From contig NZ_FOXQ01000017.1 in NCBI RefSeq assembly GCF_900115755.1, positions 1 to 64,000 on the forward strand: a stretch of 64,000 bases of DNA, in the 5' to 3' direction. The stretch comes from Parafilimonas terrae (lineage in GTDB: Bacteria; Bacteroidota; Bacteroidia; Chitinophagales; Chitinophagaceae). Positions 24,717 to 33,584 of this stretch are shown piece by piece. Below the pieces are notes generated by a model, which saw nothing but the letters and a program-made list of their open reading frames with translations, ran no database searches and had not been told where the DNA came from. The translations under genes and the position numbers were made by a program. Numbering within the stretch: the stretch's first letter is position 1; each line of letters begins with the position of its first letter.

Positions 24717-26105
24717 TTAGCTAACTGTTACAGGCAGATTGATAATAAACGCAGTGCCTTCACCTTCTTTGCTTTCAACATTTATACTTCCGTTATGTTG
24801 CTTGGTAATAATATCATACGTTAAGCTCAGGCCTAAACCGGTTCCTTCGCCCGTTGGCTTCGTTGTAAAAAAAGGCTGGAATATTTTATTGATAACATTT
24901 TGCGGAATGCCTTTTCCATTATCAATAACTTTTATTTCAATGCCTTCTTCACCAGTTTTCTTTGTCTGGATGATAACCATTGGTTTATAATCTGCGCCTG
25001 CGGTTTTCTTCTTATCGTTTACTGCATAAAATGCGTTGTTTAAAAGGTTAAGCAATACCCTTCCAATATCCTGCGGAACCAGGCTAATCTTGCCTATGCT
25101 TTCATCAAGGTCTGTTTTAAACTCCGCGTTAAAGCTTTTATCCTTCGCCCTCAAACCGTGATAACTCAATCGTAAATATTCATCGCAAAGTGCATTAATA
25201 TCAGTTGGCTCTTTTGTACCTGAACTTTTTCTTGAATGCTGCAACATCCCCTTTACAATGCCATCGGCACGCTTGCCATGAAATGCAATTTTTTCGTTGT
25301 TGGCAATAATATCAGCTAATAATTCATCTTCCAGTGTTTTATCTTTTTGTTCATCGGGCTTCAGCCATTCCTGTTTTAATTCATCAATCAGTTCATTATT
25401 TACTTCAGAAAAATTATTGATAAAGTTGAGCGGGTTTTGAATTTCATGTGCAATGCCCGCGGTAAGCTCGCCCAGCGAGGCCATTTTTTCAGATTGTATA
25501 AGTTGCGCCTGTGTTGATTTTAGTTCACTTAATGTATTTTCAAGGGCTTCTTTCTGCTGCGTAAGCTCTGCCGTGCGTTCGGCCACCTGCACTTCAAGCT
25601 CCGCTTTCATAGCAGTTATAATCCTGTTGTTTTCCTGTTCGTCCAGTGCTTTCTGGCGGGCTTTTGTTAATTCTTTCTGTTGCCTGCGGCTAACCATCCA
25701 AACGCCAAATCCCCATATTACAGCAAACAGCGAAATGGTACCGGCAATGTCATCTATTTTGGAATAGAAATTTTTTCCGGGAAGGTGCAGAATATCATCC
25801 AAAACCGATACGATTGCATAAGGCAATAAAGCTATCAGCAAAAATTTTACAGGTTTAAATTCTTCCTGCTTATAAATTATATACAGCAGCAGGCCAACCA
25901 GCAAATCTTCAACTATGGCAAAAATTATATTAAAAGTAGCACTGAAAGAAGCCACCGATAACTGAAGCACCATGCTACCGATAGCCGCAAACATTATTAT
26001 TGATAACCGCCTGTGCCATTCGGGCATGGTAGTTTTTGTTTGCAGCGTCCTGCGCAAATAGGTAATTATTATAACTATAAGCGCAAATTGCAGGCTCATG
26101 TTCAT
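24717..26105 (-). CDS. Membrane histidine kinase, paralogue of its neighbour
   Basis: The 462-residue kinase has four or five membrane helices in the first 145 residues and then a coiled coil (EVQVAERTAELTQQKEALEN). The HisKA domain has His220 in AGIAHEIQNPLNF, and the HATPase includes VIDNGKGIPQNV and GEGTGLGLSLTYDII. From ELKSTQAQLIQSEKMASLGE onward it closely matches the kinase at 22362, while the sensor halves are unrelated. This looks like core duplication with sensor replacement. The start may be the first or the third codon. It is divergent from the epimerase gene. Confidence 0.9.
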   Translation of the reverse strand: MNMSLQFALIVIIITYLRRTLQTKTTMPEWHRRLSIIMFAAIGSMVLQLSVASFSATFNIIFAIVEDLLVGLLLYIIYKQEEFKPVKFLLIALLPYAIVSVLDDILHLPGKNFYSKIDDIAGTISLFAVIWGFGVWMVSRRQQKELTKARQKALDEQENNRIITAMKAELEVQVAERTAELTQQKEALENTLSELKSTQAQLIQSEKMASLGELTAGIAHEIQNPLNFINNFSEVNNELIDELKQEWLKPDEQKDKTLEDELLADIIANNEKIAFHGKRADGIVKGMLQHSRKSSGTKEPTDINALCDEYLRLSYHGLRAKDKSFNAEFKTDLDESIGKISLVPQDIGRVLLNLLNNAFYAVNDKKKTAGADYKPMVIIQTKKTGEEGIEIKVIDNGKGIPQNVINKIFQPFFTTKPTGEGTGLGLSLTYDIITKQHNGSINVESKEGEGTAFIINLPVTVS

Positions 26106-26297
26106 ATCTTAACTATTAGCCCTTTTAAAGTATGGGGCATTCAAAATAATAAATGTACAATCAGAAAAATAATTATTATACAGTAATAGCCGATTATTTA
26201 CAACTCTATTTCCGGCAACTTCACTTTACATTTACAGCTTTTATAATCAATATGGTTTTTACGACGTGCAAAAACTATAAATTTTAAAAGTGCTGCA

Positions 26298-27272
26298 ATG
26301 ATTTTTATTACCGGTGCAACCGGGTTGCTTGGTTCATGTTTAACAAAAATGCTTGCAGGGCATGAACCTGGCATTAAGGCTTTATACCGGAAAGAAATTC
26401 CTTTTCATCACCCCGCCATAGAATGGGTGCAGGGCGATTTGTTTGATGTGATTTTACTGGAAGAAATAATGCAGGGCGTTGATGAAGTATATCATTGTGC
26501 CGGTAAAATTTCTTATAATCCAAAAGATAAAAGACAGCTTTTTAAAACCAATGCTGAAGGAACAGCGAATATTGTAAATGCGGCTTTAAATGCCGGTGTA
26601 CGCAAACTATTACATGTAAGTTCTGTTGCAGCTTTAGGAAGGATACGGGAGAATACAATTATTACCGAAGAAATGCAATGGACTGCAGAAACAAGCAACA
26701 GCGTGTATGGAGAAAGTAAATACCTGGCGGAAATGGAAGTGTGGCGCGGCATGGCAGAAGGATTAAATGCGGTGATTGTTAATCCATCCATTATTCTCGG
26801 CCCGGGCAACTGGAATACAGGTTCATCCGAAATTTTTAAAACCATTTATAAAGAGTTTCCTTATTACTCGGATGGCGTAACCGGCTTTGTGGATGTGGAA
26901 GATGTTGCAAAAGCCATGATAGCTTTAATGCAAAGCAATATTTGCAGGGAGCGGTTTATATTAAGTGCAGAAAACACAGGCTATAAAGATTTATTCAATC
27001 TTATTGCCGAGGCGTTTCATAAAAAGGCGCCGTCGAAAAAAATAACGCCTTTTATGGCGGGCATTGTTTGGCGGCTTGAAGCATTAAAGAGTTTTATTAC
27101 CGGCAAGACGCCATTCATTACAAAAGAAACGGCACGTACGGCGTTGGCTAAAGTATATTTTGACAACAGCAAATTATTAAAAGCAATGCCTTCTTTCAGT
27201 TATACACCTTTGCAAAAAAGCGTGGAAAGAATTTGCAATGAATTACTGGCAATAAATAATATCAAATTATAA
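26298..27272 (+). CDS. NAD-dependent epimerase/dehydratase, extended SDR
   Basis: The 324-residue protein has the N-terminal cofactor motif ITGATGLLGS (4-13) and the active-site YGESK. The mid-region VSSVAALGRI and NPSIILGPG resemble the dihydroflavonol-4-reductase-like group that acts on varied hydroxy/keto substrates. It is cytoplasmic. It stands between the kinase pair and the receiver genes, on the strand of the receivers, with 125 bases before the first receiver. Whether it belongs to the signalling block is unclear. Confidence 0.88.
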   Translation: MIFITGATGLLGSCLTKMLAGHEPGIKALYRKEIPFHHPAIEWVQGDLFDVILLEEIMQGVDEVYHCAGKISYNPKDKRQLFKTNAEGTANIVNAALNAGVRKLLHVSSVAALGRIRENTIITEEMQWTAETSNSVYGESKYLAEMEVWRGMAEGLNAVIVNPSIILGPGNWNTGSSEIFKTIYKEFPYYSDGVTGFVDVEDVAKAMIALMQSNICRERFILSAENTGYKDLFNLIAEAFHKKAPSKKITPFMAGIVWRLEALKSFITGKTPFITKETARTALAKVYFDNSKLLKAMPSFSYTPLQKSVERICNELLAINNIKL

Positions 27273-27397
27273 AATTGTATTTGAAACAATTAAGCAAATT
27301 TGTAACAGCAAGTTTAAATGAGAAAACTGTCTTTATAACTACAGAGGGAACTTAGGCTAAACTGCTTTAAATTACATTTGGCAATAAAAATATTTAT

Positions 27398-27778
27398 ATG
27401 AAGATTTTGGTTGTGGATGATGAAGCCGACGTAAAAGTTTTATTTGAACAACGTTTTAGAAAAGAGATAAGGAATGGCGAGTTTGTTTTTGCTTTTGCTA
27501 ATTCAGGCGAAGATGCGCTCACCTATTTAAACAATCACGAGCATGAAGTGGTGCTTATTCTTTCAGACATTAATATGCCTGGCATGAGCGGGTTGGAACT
27601 ATTGCAAAAAATCAAGCAGATGTATTCCGTGCCGCCGCCTGTTGTAATGATGATTACAGCTTATGGCGATGAAGAAAATTACAACCGGTCTGTAAGTCTT
27701 GGTGCAGACGATTTCTTAACCAAACCACTCGATTTTACTCTTTTAAAAGATAAATTAAAAAAGCAGGTACATGACTAA
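27398..27778 (+). CDS. Single-domain response regulator
   Basis: The 126-residue protein is a stand-alone CheY-like receiver. Acidic residues Asp7-Asp8, phosphoacceptor Asp57 ([10 protein letters not shown]), the MITAYG switch region and Lys109 (TKPLD) are all present. With no output domain it would act by protein contact or phosphotransfer. Its stop overlaps the start of the receiver-cyclase gene by eight bases, so the two are translated from one message and are likely targets of the nearby kinases. Confidence 0.93.
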   Translation: MKILVVDDEADVKVLFEQRFRKEIRNGEFVFAFANSGEDALTYLNNHEHEVVLILSDINMPGMSGLELLQKIKQMYSVPPPVVMMITAYGDEENYNRSVSLGADDFLTKPLDFTLLKDKLKKQVHD

Positions 27779-28811
27779 AATATTAGTGGCAGACGACGAA
27801 ACTGATCTTGAAATATTAATCAAACAAAAATTCCGTAAACAAATAAGGGAACACCAATACGAATTTGTATTTGCATTAACCGGTCGCGAAGCGCTTGAAA
27901 AACTGCAGCAAGACCCAAACATTGAACTTGTTTTCAGCGATATTAATATGCCGGAAATGGATGGCTTAACGCTGCTTGAAAAATTGCAAGATGTAAGCCC
28001 CATCATTAAAACAGTAATTGTTTCTGCTTACGGCGATATGGAAAATATACGCACCGCTATGAACCGCGGCGCTTTTGATTTTATAACCAAGCCCGTAAAT
28101 TTTGCAGATTTTGAGCTCACGCTTAAAAAAACCATTGAGTATGTTACACAGTTAAAACAAACACTGCAGGCCATTAAAGAAAACAACATTTTAAAAATGT
28201 ATGTGGATGAATCGGTGCTGAAGTTTATGGAGAAAAAAGAATTTGAGCAATCACTTACCATCAATGAAAATATTGAAGCAACTGTTATATTCATTGATAT
28301 ATGTGGTTTCACATCCATAACAGAAAAAGAAAAGCCCGATGTGGTTGTGCACCTGCTCAATACTTATTTTGACGTTATTGTAAAAGAGATAACCGCGCAA
28401 AATGGTTATGTTGATAAGTTTATCGGCGATGCTGTAATGGCGGTATTTCATGGAGAATATCATCTCGACCGCGCCATAGAAGCCTGCCTTGCCGTGCGCA
28501 ATGCCATTCACAATATGCCGCCGGAGAAAGGCATAGCAGGCTTTTTGCCGGAAGTTTCTATAGGCGCAAACAGTGGTGAAATGATATCGGGCAATATTGG
28601 CGCCGCAGGTTTGCGCAGGCTTGATTATACCGTTATTGGCGATGCGGTAAATACAGCCCAGCGCCTGCAAAGCAAAGCGCAGCCCGGGCAAATTTTAATT
28701 GAAGCAAAATCGTACGATAAAATAAAAGAATCATTTAATTGCAGGCCCGTAGGCCAGCTTGAAGTAAAGAATAAAAAGGAAATACTTGAAGTGTTTGAAG
28801 TATTGAATTAA
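27771..28811 (+). CDS. Response regulator with class III adenylate cyclase output
   Basis: The 346-residue protein joins a receiver (1-120, phosphoacceptor Asp57, Lys107) through a helical linker to a class III nucleotide cyclase domain (165-346). Metal-binding Asp176 (FIDICGF) and Asp220 (DKFIGD), Lys216 and Asp285 (LDYTVIG, purine selection for adenine), and Asn294 and Arg298 (NTAQR) are all present, so it should make cAMP. It overlaps the preceding receiver gene. A Crp/Fnr-type protein occurs at 50.5 kb, but linkage is not evident. Confidence 0.93.
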   Translation: MTKILVADDETDLEILIKQKFRKQIREHQYEFVFALTGREALEKLQQDPNIELVFSDINMPEMDGLTLLEKLQDVSPIIKTVIVSAYGDMENIRTAMNRGAFDFITKPVNFADFELTLKKTIEYVTQLKQTLQAIKENNILKMYVDESVLKFMEKKEFEQSLTINENIEATVIFIDICGFTSITEKEKPDVVVHLLNTYFDVIVKEITAQNGYVDKFIGDAVMAVFHGEYHLDRAIEACLAVRNAIHNMPPEKGIAGFLPEVSIGANSGEMISGNIGAAGLRRLDYTVIGDAVNTAQRLQSKAQPGQILIEAKSYDKIKESFNCRPVGQLEVKNKKEILEVFEVLN

Positions 28812-28853
28812 CAAAGCTTCCTATATAATTTATTGGAGCGCAAAATTTCCTTA

Positions 28854-30302
28854 ATGGAAGTACAAAAAATACAGTCGTACATACTGGAAAAACTGCACCG
28901 GGAATTGCCTGAGTGGCTCACTTATCACAATGCAGAACATACGGAAATTGTAATAAGAAATGCTATTGAATTAGGCGAGCTGGAAGGATTGGGCACTGAA
29001 GAACTGCAGCTTCTGCAAACGGCTGCCCTTATGCACGATGCAGGTTTTTTATCAGCTTATAAAACCCACGAAGAAGCATCCTGTAATCTTTCAAGGGAGT
29101 TACTACCGCAATATGGTTACACTCCTTCACAGGTTGAAACTATTTGCGAAATAATCATGTCCACAAAAGTGCCGCAGCAGCCAAAGAACCACCTTTCAAG
29201 AATTCTTTGCGATGCTGATGTTTATTATATAGGCACGGATGATTACAACGTTTTCTCAAACAGGCTTTACCGTGAATTAAAATACCGCGACCCTAATCTC
29301 AGTAATGAAGAATGGTTAAAAAAGCAGGTTGATTTTTTAAAGTCGCATAATTTTTTTACGGAAAGTGCAAAGGAAAAACTTACTGCGCGCAAAGAGGCCA
29401 ACTTGAAAAAACTCAGCCGCCAGCATCATACAAAAACAAAAACGCAGAAAGATTTCAGCTTTGCAGATATACTCTTAATGATATTTGGCGTGGCCACTGC
29501 GGGTTTTGCCTTAAAAGGGTTTCTTGTTCCCAATCATTTCTTTGATGGCGGCATGACGGGTATATCACTGCTTATTCATGAGATATATCATGTAAACCTT
29601 GCAGTAGCAATTATAGCAGTGAATGCACCGCTTATAATTATGAGCTCCTTTATTGCAAGCAAAAACTTTGCGATTAAAACGTTTATCTGTATTATCTTAC
29701 TTGGCCTCTGCCTCTACCTCGTTCCTTATCCTCCAATTACGAAAGATACTTTACTGATATCCATTTTCGGCGGGTTCTTTCTTGGTGTAGGCATTGGCCT
29801 TACCATGCGTGGCGGCTGTGCTGTGGATGGAATTGAAGTGCTGGCACTATATACATTAAGGCATACAAGTTTTACTATTAGCGAAATTGTACTTGGCTTA
29901 AACATTATTATTTTCAGTATTGCTGCATTTAAGTTTGGCATTGAAACTTCACTTTATTCTATGCTCACTTATTTTACCGCATCCAAAACAGTTGATTATG
30001 TAGTGGAAGGCATTGAAGCTTATACCGGGGTAACTATTATTTCGGGCAACAGTGAGCGCATAAAAGAAAAGCTGGTGAACGAAATGGGACGCGGCATAAC
30101 TATTTACAAAGGTGAACGCGGCTTTCTTCCAGGAAAATACGAAGTGCATACTGACGTTGATATCATCTTTACCGTAATAAGCAGGCTCGAAATGCGCAAG
30201 CTTAAAAATCTTGTATATGCTGAAGACCCGAAGGCATTTGTATTTGCCGGTACTATAAAGGAAACGGCAGGCGGCGTATTAAAACGCCGGCCCCCGCATT
30301 AA
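28854..30302 (+). CDS. HD domain fused to YitT-family membrane domain
   Basis: This 482-residue protein combines an HD hydrolase-like domain (residues 1-180: His25, His29, His61-Asp62, His72, Asp120) with a YitT-type domain of five to six helices (about 200-390) and a cytoplasmic DUF2179 end (GRGITIYKGERGF). The YitT part includes FDGGMTGISLLIH and MRGGCAVDGIEVLAL. I start at ATG 28854; a TTG 21 bases earlier is also in frame. It lies 42 bases after the receiver-cyclase, as if in one operon. HD domains hydrolyse nucleotides or phosphoesters and YitT function is unknown, so the fusion suggests ligand-controlled transport or sensing. Confidence 0.85.
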   Translation: MEVQKIQSYILEKLHRELPEWLTYHNAEHTEIVIRNAIELGELEGLGTEELQLLQTAALMHDAGFLSAYKTHEEASCNLSRELLPQYGYTPSQVETICEIIMSTKVPQQPKNHLSRILCDADVYYIGTDDYNVFSNRLYRELKYRDPNLSNEEWLKKQVDFLKSHNFFTESAKEKLTARKEANLKKLSRQHHTKTKTQKDFSFADILLMIFGVATAGFALKGFLVPNHFFDGGMTGISLLIHEIYHVNLAVAIIAVNAPLIIMSSFIASKNFAIKTFICIILLGLCLYLVPYPPITKDTLLISIFGGFFLGVGIGLTMRGGCAVDGIEVLALYTLRHTSFTISEIVLGLNIIIFSIAAFKFGIETSLYSMLTYFTASKTVDYVVEGIEAYTGVTIISGNSERIKEKLVNEMGRGITIYKGERGFLPGKYEVHTDVDIIFTVISRLEMRKLKNLVYAEDPKAFVFAGTIKETAGGVLKRRPPH

Positions 30303-30446
30303 AAAGAATCAGCCACAATACATAGGTTTTCAACCCCGGCCAAAATTTTCTTTTTTGTGCAGGGTCTTTCTTTAAGTCTCCGGGCAGCAGGCTGTAATGC
30401 CGGTTTCATTTGTTTAATGTATTTGGCCCACCATTGCTGATTGAAA

Positions 30447-30800
30447 AAGAACTACAAACCCCATAAGCCGGATTCTGTTTTAAGCTATCATTTATCTGTG
30501 CTGCCTACCCAGAAACAGAGCGGGCAACTCTATAGCTTCTTTACGTGGCATTGCAGCGCCCAAGGTTTACCCTCCTGTTGCATCACTGCAACAGAACGTG
30601 AGCTCTTACCTCACATTTTCACCGTAGCCTTGCCATTCCCTTTCCTTAGGAGAGGGTTAGGGAGAGGCTGTTATTTTCTGTGGCACTTTCTCTTTTCCCG
30701 GAAACCGGGAAAGCCATGTTTAACACATGGTGGGCTGCCCTGTGCTGTCCGGACTTTCCTTTCCAAATATAATTCGGAACGATAGCGCGGGTTTGTAGCA
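30447..30800 (-). ncRNA. rnpB: RNase P RNA, bacterial type A
   Basis: The minus strand carries conserved RNase P RNA blocks: GGAAAGTCCGGACAGCACAG near the 5' end, GGTGAAAATGTGAGGTAAGA and GGAGGGTAAACC in the middle, and AATCCGGCTTATGGGG near the 3' end. CTACAAACCC (30798-30789) and GGGTTTGTAG (30461-30452) are perfectly complementary and form helix P1, setting both ends. A -7 promoter box sits just upstream and a T-run follows the 3' end. It processes tRNA 5' ends. One variable helix contains a repeat-like insertion (30634-30672). No protein gene is credible on the plus strand here. Confidence 0.96.
30634..30672 (-). repeat. Repeat-like insertion in a variable helix of RNase P RNA
   Basis: The minus strand reads CCTCTCCCTAACCCTCTCC and then AAGGAAAGGGAA, a word type common in spacers of this phylum and resembling CCAACCCCTAAAAGGGAG at 46211-46228. 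It lies between conserved P RNA blocks, probably in the P12 helix, which tolerates length change. Confidence 0.5.
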
Positions 30801-30803
30801 TCG

Positions 30804-30811
30804 CAAAATTA
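30804..30811 (-). promoter_or_regulatory. rnpB promoter -7 box
   Basis: The minus strand reads TAATTTTG, an exact TAnnTTTG match, ending four to six bases before the 5' strand of helix P1. This is the spacing expected for a transcription start at about 30800. The -33 region is weak. Confidence 0.65.
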
Positions 30812-30920
30812 CTAAGAAGTTATCGCACATAGGTTGCAGAGCCAGCAGATGCCTTGTAACTCTTTTACTTCATGCGAAAAAATTAATTTCATTTGAAAAA
30901 AACTGTGAAAGAATTAAATT

Positions 30921-31679
30921 TTAATCTTCCCATTTTTTCAATTCAACGGTGTTGCCATCAAATACGGCATAAGTAAAATGCGTGATCCAGTCGCCGAGAT
31001 TAATATATTCAGCGTTATCGTTAAGCTTAATTTTTAAGGGCAGGTGGCGATGGCCGAAAATGAAATAACCAAAATGTTCTTTTGCCAGTACTTCCCGGCA
31101 AAAAATAACCAGCCATTCATTATCCTCGCCTAAAAAAACGGCATCGGATGATCCTGTTTTTTGCCTGCTTTTCCTGCTGAAATAATTAGCAAGGCGCATG
31201 CCCCAGGTGGGATGCAATTGCCCAAACGCCCATTGGCAGAATTTATTTCTGAATATCTTTTTAAGAAATTTATAGCCATGATCGCCCGGCCCCAAACCAT
31301 CGCCATGGCCGATGAAAAATTTTTTATTATTCCATGTAAAAGTCCTGGGCTCAAAATAAACAGGTATGTTTAATTCAGTTTGAAAATAATCCCGCATCCA
31401 CATATCATGATTACCAGCAAACAGCATAACGGGAATGCCGCTATCAGTAATCTCCGCCAGTTTGCCAAGCAGCCTTACAAAATGTTTTGGAACAACGGTT
31501 TTATATTCATACCAAAAGTCAAACACATCGCCATCAACAATTATGGCAGCAGCATCGCAACGAATACTTTCTAAAAAAGCAACAATCTTTTTTTCTCTTA
31601 CCAAGCTTGCAGCAAAATCAGGAGCACCCAGATGAAAATCGGAGAGAAAATAAATTTTTTTACCGGGCAATAACTCCAT
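30921..31679 (-). CDS. lpxH: UDP-2,3-diacylglucosamine diphosphatase (LpxH-like)
   Basis: The 252-residue calcineurin-like metallophosphoesterase has the full metal-binding set: DFHLG (14-18), DGDVFDFW (48-55), GNHD (88-91), a mid-chain GHGDGLGPGDHGYK and the C-terminal GHRHLP. This layout matches LpxH/LpxG-like enzymes that cleave UDP-diacylglucosamine to lipid X in lipid A synthesis, at the cytoplasmic face of the inner membrane. The gene stands between rnpB and a small conserved protein, without other lpx genes nearby. The precise step is by homology only. Confidence 0.85.
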   Translation of the reverse strand: MELLPGKKIYFLSDFHLGAPDFAASLVREKKIVAFLESIRCDAAAIIVDGDVFDFWYEYKTVVPKHFVRLLGKLAEITDSGIPVMLFAGNHDMWMRDYFQTELNIPVYFEPRTFTWNNKKFFIGHGDGLGPGDHGYKFLKKIFRNKFCQWAFGQLHPTWGMRLANYFSRKSRQKTGSSDAVFLGEDNEWLVIFCREVLAKEHFGYFIFGHRHLPLKIKLNDNAEYINLGDWITHFTYAVFDGNTVELKKWED

Positions 31680-31713
31680 TAAAGCTTAAACATTAGGTGG
31701 AAATAATGGAAGA

Positions 31714-31890
31714 TTAATCAAGAAAATCTTCATCTTCTTTTTTACTGTGTTTGGCAAAGGCCTTTTCTATAGCGCCGCCAAACATAGGAAATTTGCTTTT
31801 GGCAAAATCTTTTACAATGGTTATGGCCTGTAATGCCTGCTTTTCGGTAAGGCCGGCTTCATTTATCAATTTATTAATAAGTTCCTGCAT
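31714..31890 (-). CDS. Small conserved helical protein
   Basis: The 58-residue product starts at ATG 31890 (MQELINKLINEAG); an in-frame TTG 24 bases upstream would add eight residues. It is almost wholly helical, with GLTEKQALQAITIVKDFAKSKFP followed by GGAIEKAFAK and an acidic tail. The pattern resembles small Bacteroidota proteins of unknown function in which a LTEEQA helix precedes KSKFP. No membrane segment is seen. It lies 34 bases upstream of the LpxH-like gene on the same strand. Confidence 0.65.
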   Translation of the reverse strand: MQELINKLINEAGLTEKQALQAITIVKDFAKSKFPMFGGAIEKAFAKHSKKEDEDFLD

Positions 31891-31971
31891 ATTTTTTATT
31901 TCAAACGAAAGCAAATTTAATTCCTGGAAAATAAATCGTTTATCTTTTAACAGCAGCGGGAATTGTTCTGT

Positions 31972-32820
31972 TCAATATTCATAAAACCCTTTACCACTTT
32001 TTTTGCCAAGCTCATTTGCATCTACTTTGGCTTTTTGCAAACGCGAAGGTTCTAAACGTTCAGGCCTGCCCAGTTCATTCCAAACAATATTGCTTACTGC
32101 ATAATTTACATCAAGCCCAATCAGGTCCATCAATTTAAAAGGGCCCATTTTAAAACCGGTAGCTTCCATAATTGTATCGATAGTTTTTACATCTGCAATA
32201 CCACTTTCAACCAATCGCATTGCTTCAAGATAATAATGTCTTGCCACGCGGTTTACAATAAATCCAGGCGCATCATTACACACAACTGCTGTTTTACCTA
32301 ATTGCTCAGTAAACTTTTTTAATGTATCAGTAACTTCCTCAGTTGTATGCTCCGTGCGGATGATTTCCACCAGCTTCATTAACGGTGCAGGATTAAAAAA
32401 ATGCAAGCCTGCAAAACGTGAAGCATACTTTTTTCCACTGCTTAATGCCGTAATGGAAATAGATGATGTATTGGTTGCAAAAATGGCAGCATCGGTGTTT
32501 ATTTCGGCGAGTTCATCAAATAAATTTTGTTTGATAAGCTTATCTTCCACAACCGCTTCTATAATCAATTCGCCTACACAGTTTTTTATAGAAGATATAA
32601 ATGCAATACGTTGCAGTGTATCGTTTTTTTGCGCTTGCTGAAGCCTGCCTTTTTCAACAAGTTTTTGAAGGTTATTTTCAATGGAAGTTTTGCTTTTTTC
32701 AAGCATGTTTTCATTCACATCAAACTGAATTACATTGATGTTGTTTGATGCAATAACCTGTGCAATTCCGCTGCCCATGGTTCCGGCCCCGCAAACACAA
32801 ATAGTTTTAATCACTGGCAA
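31972..32820 (-). CDS. 3-hydroxyacyl-CoA dehydrogenase
   Basis: The 282-residue enzyme fits 3-hydroxybutyryl-CoA dehydrogenase in length and motifs: GAGTMGSGIAQVIA for NAD binding, EAVVEDKLIKQ, ATNTSSISI, and HFFNPAPLMKLVEI with the catalytic His-Glu context. The C-terminal domain ends GKKSGKGFYEY. It interconverts 3-hydroxyacyl-CoA and 3-ketoacyl-CoA in short-chain beta-oxidation or its reversal. The start must be non-ATG: TTG at 32820 or GTG at 32814, because a stop lies nine bases upstream in frame. Confidence 0.92.
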   Translation of the reverse strand: MPVIKTICVCGAGTMGSGIAQVIASNNINVIQFDVNENMLEKSKTSIENNLQKLVEKGRLQQAQKNDTLQRIAFISSIKNCVGELIIEAVVEDKLIKQNLFDELAEINTDAAIFATNTSSISITALSSGKKYASRFAGLHFFNPAPLMKLVEIIRTEHTTEEVTDTLKKFTEQLGKTAVVCNDAPGFIVNRVARHYYLEAMRLVESGIADVKTIDTIMEATGFKMGPFKLMDLIGLDVNYAVSNIVWNELGRPERLEPSRLQKAKVDANELGKKSGKGFYEY

Positions 32821-32936
32821 GAAAATTTATTTTAAATTTATGCGTTATAAAGATGCTGATTTATTCAGGAAAACGCACGATTATTCCTTTATCTTTTACA
32901 CAGGCATTGCCATTTAATTATTTGTAGTTTTACAAC

Positions 32937-33584
32937 ATGCAACAGTTAGATCTATTTAATAACAACAATGATAAGATTGCTGTTATCCGTCCTAAGAAAC
33001 AACCGGAAAAGAAAGCGGTTGAAACTGCAACTCCCGCTGAAAGAAAAGCTGATGTAACACCGGTAAAACCTCCGGTTATTATCCAGTTGAATGAAGAACC
33101 TGAACCAAAGGAAGACAATAAGCCCAAAGAGAAAGCAAAACCTGTTCAGCTTATTAAGCCGCTTTCTAAAAATGCAGAGCAGCCATCAAAGCGTGGCCGT
33201 AAGTCTTTAAAAGAAATTAATCTTGATGTTGCGCTGCTTGATATTCCTGATGATGAAGTACTGTTTCAAAAGCAATATTATTCCATAAGCGAAGTGGCGC
33301 AATGGTTTAATATGAAACCTTCATTGCTGAGATTCTGGGAGAACGAATTTGATATTCTTAAGCCGCGAAAAAACAAAAAAGGCGACCGCCTTTTCAGGCC
33401 GGAAGATGTAAAAAACCTGCGGCTTATTTATTATTTATTGCGGCAGCAAAAATATTCTGTTGAAGGTGCAAGGCAGTATTTAAAAGACAACCAGAAGAAA
33501 GCCGCCATGCAGGTGCAACTGGTAGAAAGCTTAACAAAATTCCGATCCTTTCTTTTGGAAATGCGCGCTAATTTAGGCGCATGA
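32937..33584 (+). CDS. MerR-family transcriptional regulator
   Basis: The 215-residue protein has a long low-complexity head rich in Lys, Pro and Glu (1-90). A MerR-type winged helix then follows with YYSISEVAQWFNMKPSLLRF (117-136) and RPEDVKNLRLIYYLL. The tail is a coiled-coil-like dimerisation helix (VQLVESLTKFRSFLLEM). No effector-binding cysteines are present. It overlaps the thioredoxin-like gene by four bases, so both are on one transcript. The regulated promoter is unknown. Confidence 0.9.
   Translation: MQQLDLFNNNNDKIAVIRPKKQPEKKAVETATPAERKADVTPVKPPVIIQLNEEPEPKEDNKPKEKAKPVQLIKPLSKNAEQPSKRGRKSLKEINLDVALLDIPDDEVLFQKQYYSISEVAQWFNMKPSLLRFWENEFDILKPRKNKKGDRLFRPEDVKNLRLIYYLLRQQKYSVEGARQYLKDNQKKAAMQVQLVESLTKFRSFLLEMRANLGA

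Noticed and set aside
30441-30785. A 114-codon frame on the plus strand
   Set aside because: It lies antisense over almost the whole RNase P RNA gene, whose conserved blocks explain the sequence.
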